A DNA stretch of 64,000 nucleotides from Sulfurimonas crateris (GTDB lineage Bacteria > Campylobacterota > Campylobacteria > Campylobacterales > Sulfurimonadaceae), in assembly GCA_945883795.1 (NCBI GenBank), contig CAMCYC010000002.1, positions 37,712 to 101,711 of the forward strand, read 5' to 3'. The notes beneath the pieces were generated by a model. That model saw only the letters and a list, made by a program, of their open reading frames with translations, was not told where the DNA came from and did not search any database. The translations under genes were made by a program, and so were the position numbers. Positions 37,010 to 45,634 of this stretch are shown piece by piece; position 1 is the first letter of the stretch, and every line of letters begins with the position of its first letter.

Positions 37010-38005
37010 ATGTCATTAAAAGTAGCTATAAACGGAACTGGTAGAATAGGTGTTATTGTAACAAAGATAGTTAGTGCAAGAGAAGATATGGAGTTAGTTG
37101 CATTAAATACAACTTCAAAGCCTGATATGCTTGAATATTTACTTAAATATGATTCAGTACACAAAGGAATCAGTGCAAAAGTAATTGATGCAGATACAAT
37201 TCAAATCAATGGCAAAAATGTTAAGATGTTTAGTCAAAGAGACCCAAAAAATATTGATTTTGGTGGTGCTGGAGCAGAAGTTGTTATTGAATGTACTGGT
37301 GCGTTTTTGACAACAGCAGATTGTGAAGCATATTTGCAAAATGGTGTAAAAAAAGTAGTAATGTCTGCACCTGCAAAGGACAATACACCTACTTATGTTT
37401 TAAATGTAAATACAGATTCTTATAAAGGTGAGAGTATCATTTCAAATGCAAGTTGTACAACAAACTGTTTAGCACCACTTTGTAAAGTGTTAGATGATGC
37501 ATTTGGAATTGAAAACGGTCTTATGACAACAATTCACTCTTATACAAATGACCAAAATATTTTAGATGTAAAACATAAATCTGATTTTAGAAGAGCAAGA
37601 GCAGCTGCTGTAAACATGATTCCAACAACAACAGGTGCTGCAAAAGCGATAAGTTTAGTTATGCCTCAACTCAAAGGTAAATTAAATGGTTATGCAATGC
37701 GTGTTCCTACTCCAGATGTATCTGTAGTGGATTTGACTGTAAACTTGAAAAAAGATGTAACGAAAGAGCAAATTACTGCTGCTATGGTCGAAGCTTCTGA
37801 GGGAATATTCAAAGGTTTACTTGAAGTGGATTTTGACCAAAGAGTTTCAAGTGACTTTATTGGAAGTACATATAGTTCAACTTTTGTACCTGACATGACA
37901 AGTGTTGTTGAGGGAAAAACTGTAAAAGTTTTAGCATGGTATGACAACGAATGGGGATATAGTTCAAGACTTGTTGACATGGTGAAATTTGTAGGAACAA
38001 AATAA
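37010..38005 (+). CDS. gap: Glyceraldehyde-3-phosphate dehydrogenase
   Basis: GAPDH of central carbon metabolism, 331 residues. Catalytic Cys149 lies in NASCTTNC and His176 in TTIHSYTND, the canonical numbering. The dinucleotide-binding motif reads NGTGRIG instead of NGFGRIG. The Asp that usually binds the NAD ribose is Thr34 (LNTTSKPD), as in some Helicobacter enzymes, so NADP or dual use is plausible. The start ATG at 37010 follows a full GGAGGAG six bases upstream; a TTG at 36995 is rejected. Its stop overlaps the pgi start (TAATG), first gene of the glycolysis/glycogen run. Confidence 0.95.
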   Translation: MSLKVAINGTGRIGVIVTKIVSAREDMELVALNTTSKPDMLEYLLKYDSVHKGISAKVIDADTIQINGKNVKMFSQRDPKNIDFGGAGAEVVIECTGAFLTTADCEAYLQNGVKKVVMSAPAKDNTPTYVLNVNTDSYKGESIISNASCTTNCLAPLCKVLDDAFGIENGLMTTIHSYTNDQNILDVKHKSDFRRARAAAVNMIPTTTGAAKAISLVMPQLKGKLNGYAMRVPTPDVSVVDLTVNLKKDVTKEQITAAMVEASEGIFKGLLEVDFDQRVSSDFIGSTYSSTFVPDMTSVVEGKTVKVLAWYDNEWGYSSRLVDMVKFVGTK

Positions 38006-39249
38006 TGATATCTTTTCATACTCATTCTGTAGAGGAACAAACTCCTGAAGCAAAAAATAGAATGCAACATGCTTTTGAAATTTTAAAAGATGAGATGAAT
38101 AGTGATAAGGTTGGTTATTATAAATTGCCAACCCTTTCACTTGAACACACAGAGCGATTAAAAAGCATAGATACAAGCTCTTTTGAACAGATAGTAATTA
38201 TAGGAATAGGTGGCTCAACTTTAGGTACTAAAGCTATCAATTCTCTTCTTGGATTAAAGACACAAAATGTAAAAGAGATGATTTTTTTTGAAAACTCTGA
38301 CCCTTTGAGTATCTCAAATAATCTTGCAAAAATCAACAAAGAAAAAGCATGTTTTTTTATTATCTCAAAATCTGGCGGAACGATTGAGACGACTTCTATT
38401 TTTAAAACTATCATACACCATTTCAAATTAGACCTTGATGGTGCAGATAATCATCGTGTATTTGCCATTACAGACCATGGTTCTCCACTTTCTAGATTTG
38501 CAAAACATCACAAATTAGCAGAGTTTAATATTCCAGATAATGTTGGTGGTAGATTTTCAGTTTTAAGTGCAGTTGGTGTCGTGCCACTTGCAATAGCTGG
38601 ATATGACATGAACAGTGTTTTAGATGGTGCGCAAGAGTTCATCAATAGTTTTTTCCAAGAGGATGAAAATCATCTTTTACAAAAAGCAAATTTATTGTTT
38701 GAGCATCGTCAAACACAATCTATCAATGTTCTTTTTTCTTATGCTGATAGTTTAGATAATTTCACAAAATGGTTCGTGCAACTTTGGGGTGAATCTTTAG
38801 GAAAAATAGATGTAGAAGGGGAGCGAGTAGGGCTTACTCCAATAGGTTTAATTGGTTCAGTAGACCAACACTCTTTTTTACAACTTATTATTGAAGGTCC
38901 AAAAGATAAAACAGTTACTTTTATTAAAATTGATGATTTTGAAAATGAGCTGACTATTCCAGATATTTCATTGTATGCAATTGAGGGTACAAATTTTATT
39001 AATAATAAAAGTTTTAATACTCTTATAAATGCTCAAAGTGATGCGACTATGCAAAGTCTTATTGCATCTGATGTAAGCGTAGATTCTATTAGCTTAGATA
39101 AAATATCTGCAAAAAATATGGGTGCTTTGATAGCTTATTTTGAGCTACTTACCTCTTTGGTAGGTGCTATGTTAAAAGTAAATACTTATAACCAACCCGG
39201 TGTTGAACTCGGTAAACAAATTTTATATAAAAATTTAGAAAATAATTAA
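38005..39249 (+). CDS. pgi: Glucose-6-phosphate isomerase
   Basis: PGI interconverts glucose-6-phosphate and fructose-6-phosphate. The 414 residues match the short Pgi of Campylobacterota. Hallmarks: VIIGIGGSTLGTKAI near residue 55, FFIISKSGGTIETT near 112, GGRFSVLSAVGVVPLA near 182, WGESLGKIDVEGERVGLTP with the catalytic Glu near 265, and the C-terminal QPGVELGK containing the catalytic Lys. It is coupled to gap by a one-base overlap and followed after eight bases by the phosphorylase gene. Confidence 0.95.
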   Translation: MISFHTHSVEEQTPEAKNRMQHAFEILKDEMNSDKVGYYKLPTLSLEHTERLKSIDTSSFEQIVIIGIGGSTLGTKAINSLLGLKTQNVKEMIFFENSDPLSISNNLAKINKEKACFFIISKSGGTIETTSIFKTIIHHFKLDLDGADNHRVFAITDHGSPLSRFAKHHKLAEFNIPDNVGGRFSVLSAVGVVPLAIAGYDMNSVLDGAQEFINSFFQEDENHLLQKANLLFEHRQTQSINVLFSYADSLDNFTKWFVQLWGESLGKIDVEGERVGLTPIGLIGSVDQHSFLQLIIEGPKDKTVTFIKIDDFENELTIPDISLYAIEGTNFINNKSFNTLINAQSDATMQSLIASDVSVDSISLDKISAKNMGALIAYFELLTSLVGAMLKVNTYNQPGVELGKQILYKNLENN

Positions 39250-39257
39250 GGGTAATT

Positions 39258-40922
39258 ATGAAACTTCATTCTTATGATGTCAATAAAAAATATAGTACAA
39301 GCGTAGCTTACTTTTCGATGGAATTTGCGGTTGACCAAGCGCTTAAAATATATTCAGGTGGCTTAGGGTTTTTAGCGGGTTCTCACATGAGAAGTGCTTA
39401 CGATTTGAAGCAAAATATTGTAGGAATAGGGCTTTTGTGGAGTTTTGGGTATTATGACCAAGAGCGCAATGAAGACCGTACACTTCAGCCACGATACACA
39501 AGAAAATTTTATTATTTTCTAGAAGAATTACCTGTAAAAGTAACTGTAAGAGTGGATACGAAAGATGTTGTCATAAAAGCTTTTTTACTTCGTCCTGAAG
39601 TATTTGGGACAGCTCCTATGATTTTACTCTCAACTGATATAGACGAAAATGATTATCTCTCAAGAACAATTACTCATAAACTTTATGATGGAAATCAAAA
39701 AACTCGTGTAGCTCAAGAGATAGTTTTAGGGATTGGTGGTGTGAAAATACTCGAAGCTCTCAATCAAAAGATAGAAATTTATCACATGAATGAAGGGCAT
39801 GCTTTACCTCTTGTTTATCAACTTTATAACCATTTTCAAGATGTTGAGGAGTTAAGAAAGCATGTTGTTTTTACAACACATACTCCAGAATCGGCAGGAA
39901 ATGAAACTTATAATATCCATTTTTTACATGAAATGGGTTTTTTTAATGGACTTGATTTAGGAACTGTAAGAACAATTAGCGGATATGAAACAGATGATAA
40001 TTTTAGTTTGACAGTTGGTGCATTGCGTCATGCTAAAAGAGCAAATGCTGTATCAAAAATTCATGAAAAAGTATCTAATGAGATGTGGCACCATGTTATA
40101 AATAGATGTGAAATTATCTCTATTACAAATGCACAAAATAAAAAATATTGGACAGATAAAACGCTTATTCGCGCTTTAGATGAACATGAAGATTATGAGC
40201 TTTTAGCTCGAAAAAAACACCTTAAAAAAATACTTTTTGATGAGGTAGCAGACCAAACAGGAAAGATGTTTGACCCTGAAGTTTTAACAATTGTTTGGGC
40301 AAGAAGATTTGCAGAATATAAACGCCCAGGACTTTTGAAATATGATTTTGAGAGATTTATTGCTTTGATTGAAAATAAAGAGATGCCAGTACAAATTATT
40401 TGGGCTGGAAAACCATACCCTACGGATTTTGGTGCGATAGATATTTTTAATGAGCTTATCCATATTAGTCGTGGTCATGCAAATATCGCAGTGCTTGTTG
40501 GCTATGAATTAGCACTCTCAAAGCTTTTAAAACAAGGGAGTGATATTTGGCTCAATACTCCACGAATTACAAGAGAAGCAAGTGGTACAAGTGGCATGTC
40601 TGCTAGTATGAATGGTTCTGTGCATTTTTCAATAGATGATGGTTGGCATCCAGAGTTTGCAAAAGATGGAAAAAACGCTTTTACAATCCCTGCACTTGAC
40701 CATAAACTCTCCATTGCTGACCAAGATAAAATAGATAATAAAAATATGATGAATATTTTAGAAAATACAATTCTTCCAACATACTATCATGAGCCAACAA
40801 AATGGGTAAAAATAATGAAAAATGCGCTCTCTGATATAGAGCATGATTTTGATTCATCAAGAATGGTTGACCAGTATTATGAATTGATGTTTAATTATAA
40901 AGGAGCAAAAAATGACATCTAA
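39258..40922 (+). CDS. glgP: Short-type alpha-glucan phosphorylase family protein (GT35), PLP lysine absent
   Basis: A 554-residue member of the short alpha-glucan phosphorylase type (AYFSMEFAVDQ, YSGGLGFLAGSH, YHMNEGHALPLVYQ, FTTHTPESAGNE, VWARRFAEYKRP). Phosphorylases release glucose-1-phosphate from glycogen with a PLP Schiff base. The PLP lysine normally in GTGNMKF or GTSGMKA is missing: this protein reads GTSGMSASMNG with Ser448 in its place. The following segment, HFSIDDGWHPEF, is otherwise regular. So either it belongs to a subgroup with a different mechanism or it is not a PLP phosphorylase. Context with pgi, pgk and glycogen genes still ties it to polyglucose use. Confidence 0.8.
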   Translation: MKLHSYDVNKKYSTSVAYFSMEFAVDQALKIYSGGLGFLAGSHMRSAYDLKQNIVGIGLLWSFGYYDQERNEDRTLQPRYTRKFYYFLEELPVKVTVRVDTKDVVIKAFLLRPEVFGTAPMILLSTDIDENDYLSRTITHKLYDGNQKTRVAQEIVLGIGGVKILEALNQKIEIYHMNEGHALPLVYQLYNHFQDVEELRKHVVFTTHTPESAGNETYNIHFLHEMGFFNGLDLGTVRTISGYETDDNFSLTVGALRHAKRANAVSKIHEKVSNEMWHHVINRCEIISITNAQNKKYWTDKTLIRALDEHEDYELLARKKHLKKILFDEVADQTGKMFDPEVLTIVWARRFAEYKRPGLLKYDFERFIALIENKEMPVQIIWAGKPYPTDFGAIDIFNELIHISRGHANIAVLVGYELALSKLLKQGSDIWLNTPRITREASGTSGMSASMNGSVHFSIDDGWHPEFAKDGKNAFTIPALDHKLSIADQDKIDNKNMMNILENTILPTYYHEPTKWVKIMKNALSDIEHDFDSSRMVDQYYELMFNYKGAKNDI

Positions 40923-42132
40923 TATTAGTTTTATGAATGGTGTAAAAAGTCTTCGAGATATTGATGTAGAGGGTAAAAAAGTTTTAATTCGGGTAGATTT
41001 TAATGTCCCAGTGGATTCGAATAATAATATCTCTGATGACCGCCGTATCCGCTCTGCACTTCCAACAATCAACTATTGTATAGACCATAATGCATGTTCT
41101 ATTACTTTAGTTTCCCATTTTGGTGACCCAAAAGGTGGTTATGAAGAAAAATATTCTCTCAAAGGTGTTCGTAAACGGCTTGAGAGACTTTTGAATAAAA
41201 AAGTTGAATTTGTAGAAGACCTTGATGCTTCAAAAGATGAGATTGCTGCATGTTCACTTGAGAGAGTGTTCTTGCTTGAAAATATCCGCTTTTACAAGGG
41301 TGAGAAAAAAAATGACGAGGAGCTTTCAAAAAAACTCGCTTCAATTTGTGATGTGTATGTAAATGATGCATTTGGAACATCTCATAGAGAACATGCTTCA
41401 ACGCATGGAATTACGAAATTTGTACAAACAAAAGTGGCAGGTTTTTTAATGATGAAAGAGGTAGAAGCGTTTGCAAAAGCTCTTGAAGAGCCAGTTCGCC
41501 CAATCGCTTTGGTTGTGGGTGGAGCAAAAATTTCTTCTAAAATTACTTTACTTGAAGCTGTTCTCAAAAAAGTAGATAAGCTCATTATTGGTGGAGCGAT
41601 GAGTAACACTTTCTTAAAAGCACTCGGATATGACATGCAAGATTCTTTATTTGAGCAAGATTATGTGCAGACTGCTTCACAAGTTTTACAACATGCAAGA
41701 GAAAATGGAGTTAAAATTTATTTACCCGTGGATGTTGTAATAACTGATTCTATAGAAAAACCTATAGATGTCAAAGTAGTTCCTGCTCAAGATGTGCTTG
41801 AAGGTTTTAAAGCAGTTGATATTGGACCTGCAACAGTAAAGCTTTTTAGTGAGGCGATAGAACTCTCAAATACAATTATTTGGAATGGTCCTATGGGAAT
41901 TTATGAGATTGATAAATTTTCAAAAGGAACTTTTAAAATTGCTTCGGCTATGGGTGCTTGTTATGCTTATACAATTGTAGGTGGTGGTGATACTGCTGAT
42001 GCAGTTGATAAGTGTGGTGAATCTGAAAATTTTAGTTTTATTTCAACAGGTGGTGGTGCTTCTCTAGAACTTTTAGAGGGCAAAATTTTACCAGGATTTC
42101 AAAACTTAGACCGTAAAATAGAGGTAAATTAA
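40912..42132 (+). CDS. pgk: Phosphoglycerate kinase
   Basis: PGK transfers the phosphate of 1,3-bisphosphoglycerate to ADP. The 406-residue protein has RVDFNVPVDSNNNISDDRRI, LVSHFGDPKGG, NDAFGTSHREHAS, VVGGAKISSKI, WNGPMGIYE and the C-terminal GGGDTADAVDKCG with FISTGGGASLELLEG. All catalytic regions are intact. The ATG at 40912 has GGAG six bases upstream and overlaps the phosphorylase gene by 11 bases. The stop overlaps the pfkA start (TAATGG), so pgk and pfkA are coupled. Confidence 0.96.
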   Translation: MTSNISFMNGVKSLRDIDVEGKKVLIRVDFNVPVDSNNNISDDRRIRSALPTINYCIDHNACSITLVSHFGDPKGGYEEKYSLKGVRKRLERLLNKKVEFVEDLDASKDEIAACSLERVFLLENIRFYKGEKKNDEELSKKLASICDVYVNDAFGTSHREHASTHGITKFVQTKVAGFLMMKEVEAFAKALEEPVRPIALVVGGAKISSKITLLEAVLKKVDKLIIGGAMSNTFLKALGYDMQDSLFEQDYVQTASQVLQHARENGVKIYLPVDVVITDSIEKPIDVKVVPAQDVLEGFKAVDIGPATVKLFSEAIELSNTIIWNGPMGIYEIDKFSKGTFKIASAMGACYAYTIVGGGDTADAVDKCGESENFSFISTGGGASLELLEGKILPGFQNLDRKIEVN

Positions 42133-43091
42133 TGGCACTTGCAATAATGTGTTCAGGCGGTGATGCGCCTGGCATGAATCCAGCTATCAAAAAGTTTGTT
42201 GATTATAGTTATAAAAAAGGGGAAGAAGCATACCTTGTTTATGATGGATTAGAAGGTTTAATAGACAATAAAATCAAAAAGGCAACGCATCAGGATGTAG
42301 CAGGAATTGTTCATATTGGTGGAACAATTATCCGTTCATCCCGTTCAAAACGCTTTTTTGAACATGAATATCGTCTTAAAGCCTTTAATAATCTTAAATC
42401 GCATGGAATTAAAGGTATGGTTGTTTTAGGTGGTGATGGTTCGTTTCGTGCCATGGAAAAATTTAGTTCGGAATTTGATATAAATTTTGTTGGTATCCCT
42501 TCCACTATAGATAATGATATTTATGGAACTGATTATTGTTTAGGCGTTGATACAGCACTCAATGTTATTAGAGATGCACTTGATAAAATTCGAGATACGG
42601 CATCTTCTTTTAATCGTGCTTTCATTGTTGAAGTTATGGGCAGAGATTGTGGTTATTTGGCAGTTGTCTCCGCTATGATTAGTGGTGCTGAAATTTGTAT
42701 TATTCCTGAAGTAGAGTTTAATACGCAAGAGGTTGAAAAAAAATTACTCAAAGAGATAGAAGAAGGAAGAAATTATATTCTTGCTATAATATCTGAAGGT
42801 TCAAAAAATACCTCTCAAGTGCATGCATGGATTCAAGATAAACTTGGATTAGAAACAAGAGTAAGTATTTTGGGACATATCCAAAGAGGTGGAAACCCAA
42901 CTGTATATGACCGTTTAATGGCATTTGATTTTACCATTAAAGCAGTTGATTATTTACTTTCTCATAATGATTCTAATAAAGTTGTAGTTTTCAAAAATGG
43001 TGAATTTGGCTTTATGGAGATAGAAGAAGTGGTATCAAATAAATATCAGTTACCACAGCATTATTTGGATGCAATAAATTTTTTAGACTAA
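42132..43091 (+). CDS. pfkA: 6-phosphofructokinase, ATP-type
   Basis: PFK commits fructose-6-phosphate to glycolysis. The 319-residue length is that of bacterial ATP-PFKs. Hallmarks: MCSGGDAPGMNPAI at the N-terminus, GGDGS at 100-104 (Gly103 indicates ATP rather than PPi use), catalytic Asp127 in PSTIDND (the usual Gly after Pro is Ser), EVMGRDCGYLA, and LGHIQRGGNPTVYDR. Campylobacter and Helicobacter lack this enzyme, so its presence here indicates a functional Embden-Meyerhof direction, probably for stored glycogen. It follows pgk with one-base overlap. Confidence 0.95.
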   Translation: MALAIMCSGGDAPGMNPAIKKFVDYSYKKGEEAYLVYDGLEGLIDNKIKKATHQDVAGIVHIGGTIIRSSRSKRFFEHEYRLKAFNNLKSHGIKGMVVLGGDGSFRAMEKFSSEFDINFVGIPSTIDNDIYGTDYCLGVDTALNVIRDALDKIRDTASSFNRAFIVEVMGRDCGYLAVVSAMISGAEICIIPEVEFNTQEVEKKLLKEIEEGRNYILAIISEGSKNTSQVHAWIQDKLGLETRVSILGHIQRGGNPTVYDRLMAFDFTIKAVDYLLSHNDSNKVVVFKNGEFGFMEIEEVVSNKYQLPQHYLDAINFLD

Positions 43092-43122
43092 TATTAATTA
43101 TACAAAGTGAGGTAGAGTAGAG

Positions 43123-45624
43123 ATGAAAGCAGTAGTTATGGCAGGTGGGTTTGGAACAAGAATTCAACCACTAACACATTCAAGACCAAAGCCAATGTTG
43201 CCAATTATAAATAAGCCTATGATGGAGCATACAATGATGATGCTCAAAGATTTAGGTATTACAGAATTTATTGTACTTTTGTATTTTAAACCTGAAATTA
43301 TCCAAGATTATTTTAAAGATGGAAGCGATTTAGGGATTAAAATAACTTATGTTGTTCCAGATGCTGATTATGGAACTGCTGGTGCGGTAAAACTTGCACA
43401 AGAGCATATAGGGGATGAAAATTTTATTATTATCAGTGGCGATTTAGTAACTGATTTTGATTTTAAAAAACTATTTGATTTTCATGCATCAAAAAATTCA
43501 AAACTCTCCATTGGTTTAACCTCTGTTGAAAACCCTTTACAATTTGGTGTTGTTATCGCTAATGAAGATAATGTAATCGAAAAATTTTTAGAAAAGCCAA
43601 GTTGGGGTGAAGTTTTTAGTGACACAATTAATACTGGAATTTATATTATTGAACCAGAAATTTTAGATTTTATCCCTAAATCAGAAAATTTCGATTTTGC
43701 AAAAGATTTGTTTCCTTTGCTTATGAAAAAAAATATTGCCTTGATGGGTTTAAATTTGAGTGGTTACTGGCGTGATGTAGGAAATCCTGAGAGTTATAGA
43801 GAAGTTTTTGATGACATTTTAAATAATAAAGTAAATATTAAAATATCAGGTGAAATTACACAATATCCAGATGGTACTTTGTATTCTGCGGGTAAAAATG
43901 ATATAGATGGGTCAGTTGAAATAATTGGCACAGTCATTTTGGGAAATAATGTAAAAATTAAAAAAAATACAAAACTTAATAATGTAGTGATTGGAAATAA
44001 TGTTACTATAGGCACATCATGTAAGATACGAAATAGTGTTTTGTGGGAAGATATAGTTATTGAAAAAAATGTACTCTTAGATAATTGTGTCATCTGTAAT
44101 AATAATTTTATTGGTAAAAATGTTAGAGCGAAAGCGGGATTGATTTTAGCACAAGGGTGTGAAATAGGGCAGTTGGCATCATTTGACCAAGATGTAATTA
44201 TTTGGCCAGACAAAAAAGTGGAACCCGCTTCTATTGTAAATCATAATCTTGTTTTGGGTAATAAATATAAAAATTCTATTTTTGAAAATGGAACTGTTGC
44301 TGGTAAAAGTAATATTGAATTGTCATGTGAGATGACTACAAAGTTAGCAGAAGCATTTGCTGCACAACTCCCAATTGGTTCTACTGTGATAGTAGGTCGT
44401 GACCATGATAAGAGTTCTCGTATGCTCAAACGCGCCTTTTTAGGTGGCTTACTCTCTGCTGGTGTGAATGTTCTGGATGTTAAAAGTGTTCCATCTGCAG
44501 TGCTAAGATATACTTTAGCAAATGATGATAAACTTGTGGGCGGAGCGCATTTTAAGCGTTCTACTTTGGATACTACAAGTTCTGAATTTACAATCTTTAA
44601 TGAAGAAGCGATACGAATTGATTCTAATTCTGCAAAAAGTATTGAAAAAGCATTTTTTACTGAAAAATTTCGCCGTGTAGATTTTACACAAATTGGTAAT
44701 ATTCATGAAACATTAAATCGTAAAGAATGTGTAAGTTATAAACAAGCTATTGAAGAAAATATTGACCATGGAATTATGAAGTGTGGGAATTTTAAGGTGG
44801 CAGTTGACTTGATGCATGGTGTGATTTCTGACCTTTTCCCTGCAATGCTGAATCATTTGGGTGTTGAAAATATTGTGTTAAATGCATACAATGATGAGAA
44901 AAAATTATCTAATATAACAATGTTGGAAAAAAATGGACATTTTAATATCTCTGCTATTGTGAAAAGTTTAGATTATGATATGGGTTTAATTATTTATCCA
45001 AATGGGCAACGGCTTACTTTAGTGAGTGAAGACGGGGTGCTTTTAGATAAAATTACAGGTTTATACAGTGTTCTTGAACTTCTTAATATTGATTCTAAAG
45101 ATAAAAAGAAAAAAGTGTTTTTACCAAGTTGGGCTCCAGATATTAAATACTTTGAGAATTTAGAGATACAAAGAGGAAAATATTCTAATTTTACATCATC
45201 ACAACTCAAAGAATATGACCTTATCGCTACAGTAGATGGGAATTTTGCTTTTACAGAATTTGGTTATACTCGTGATGCTATGTATGCAAGTTTAAAAATC
45301 ATGGAACTTTTGAGTTGTCACAATATTAAACTCTCCGAACTTACAAAAAGTATAGAAGATTTTTATTATAAAGCTTTCAAGATAACTTGTTCTCAAGCTC
45401 TCAAAGGGAAAATGATGAGAAAATTCCTCGAAGATTCTAAGGGTAAAAAATCATCTTCTCTTGATGGTGTAAAAATTTGGGAAGATGAAAATAATTGGAT
45501 TTTAATGATTCCAGACCAATATAATGACAGCTTAAATATCTACATACAAGCGATAGATGAAGCTAATGGTGAAGCTATTTACGAAAAATATACATCTAAA
45601 ATAGCCGCATGGACAGAGGAATAA
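43123..45624 (+). CDS. Sugar nucleotidyltransferase fused to left-handed beta helix and degenerate phosphohexomutase
   Basis: An 833-residue fusion. Residues 1-235 are a nucleotidyltransferase (MAGGFGTRIQPLTHSRPKPM, LISGD-type metal site in IIISGDLVTDFDF). Residues about 250-370 are hexapeptide repeats (VIGNNVTIGTSCKI). Residues about 385-833 have a phosphohexomutase fold, but the active-site serine loop, normally TASHNP, reads VGGAHFKRS at 472-479 and the DGDxDR metal site reads YDMGLIIYPNGQR. It resembles mannose-1-phosphate guanylyltransferase/phosphomannomutase fusions; the mutase half looks inactive. The sugar and nucleotide used are unknown; in this operon glucose-1-phosphate is plausible because glgC is absent. 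Confidence 0.83.
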   Translation: MKAVVMAGGFGTRIQPLTHSRPKPMLPIINKPMMEHTMMMLKDLGITEFIVLLYFKPEIIQDYFKDGSDLGIKITYVVPDADYGTAGAVKLAQEHIGDENFIIISGDLVTDFDFKKLFDFHASKNSKLSIGLTSVENPLQFGVVIANEDNVIEKFLEKPSWGEVFSDTINTGIYIIEPEILDFIPKSENFDFAKDLFPLLMKKNIALMGLNLSGYWRDVGNPESYREVFDDILNNKVNIKISGEITQYPDGTLYSAGKNDIDGSVEIIGTVILGNNVKIKKNTKLNNVVIGNNVTIGTSCKIRNSVLWEDIVIEKNVLLDNCVICNNNFIGKNVRAKAGLILAQGCEIGQLASFDQDVIIWPDKKVEPASIVNHNLVLGNKYKNSIFENGTVAGKSNIELSCEMTTKLAEAFAAQLPIGSTVIVGRDHDKSSRMLKRAFLGGLLSAGVNVLDVKSVPSAVLRYTLANDDKLVGGAHFKRSTLDTTSSEFTIFNEEAIRIDSNSAKSIEKAFFTEKFRRVDFTQIGNIHETLNRKECVSYKQAIEENIDHGIMKCGNFKVAVDLMHGVISDLFPAMLNHLGVENIVLNAYNDEKKLSNITMLEKNGHFNISAIVKSLDYDMGLIIYPNGQRLTLVSEDGVLLDKITGLYSVLELLNIDSKDKKKKVFLPSWAPDIKYFENLEIQRGKYSNFTSSQLKEYDLIATVDGNFAFTEFGYTRDAMYASLKIMELLSCHNIKLSELTKSIEDFYYKAFKITCSQALKGKMMRKFLEDSKGKKSSSLDGVKIWEDENNWILMIPDQYNDSLNIYIQAIDEANGEAIYEKYTSKIAAWTEE

Positions 45625-45634
45625 GGAGTTAGTT

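Noticed and set aside
43794..44213. 139-codon minus-strand open frame inside the nucleotidyltransferase fusion
   Set aside because: It mirrors the hexapeptide-repeat region and has low-complexity hydrophobic sequence; a shadow of the real gene.
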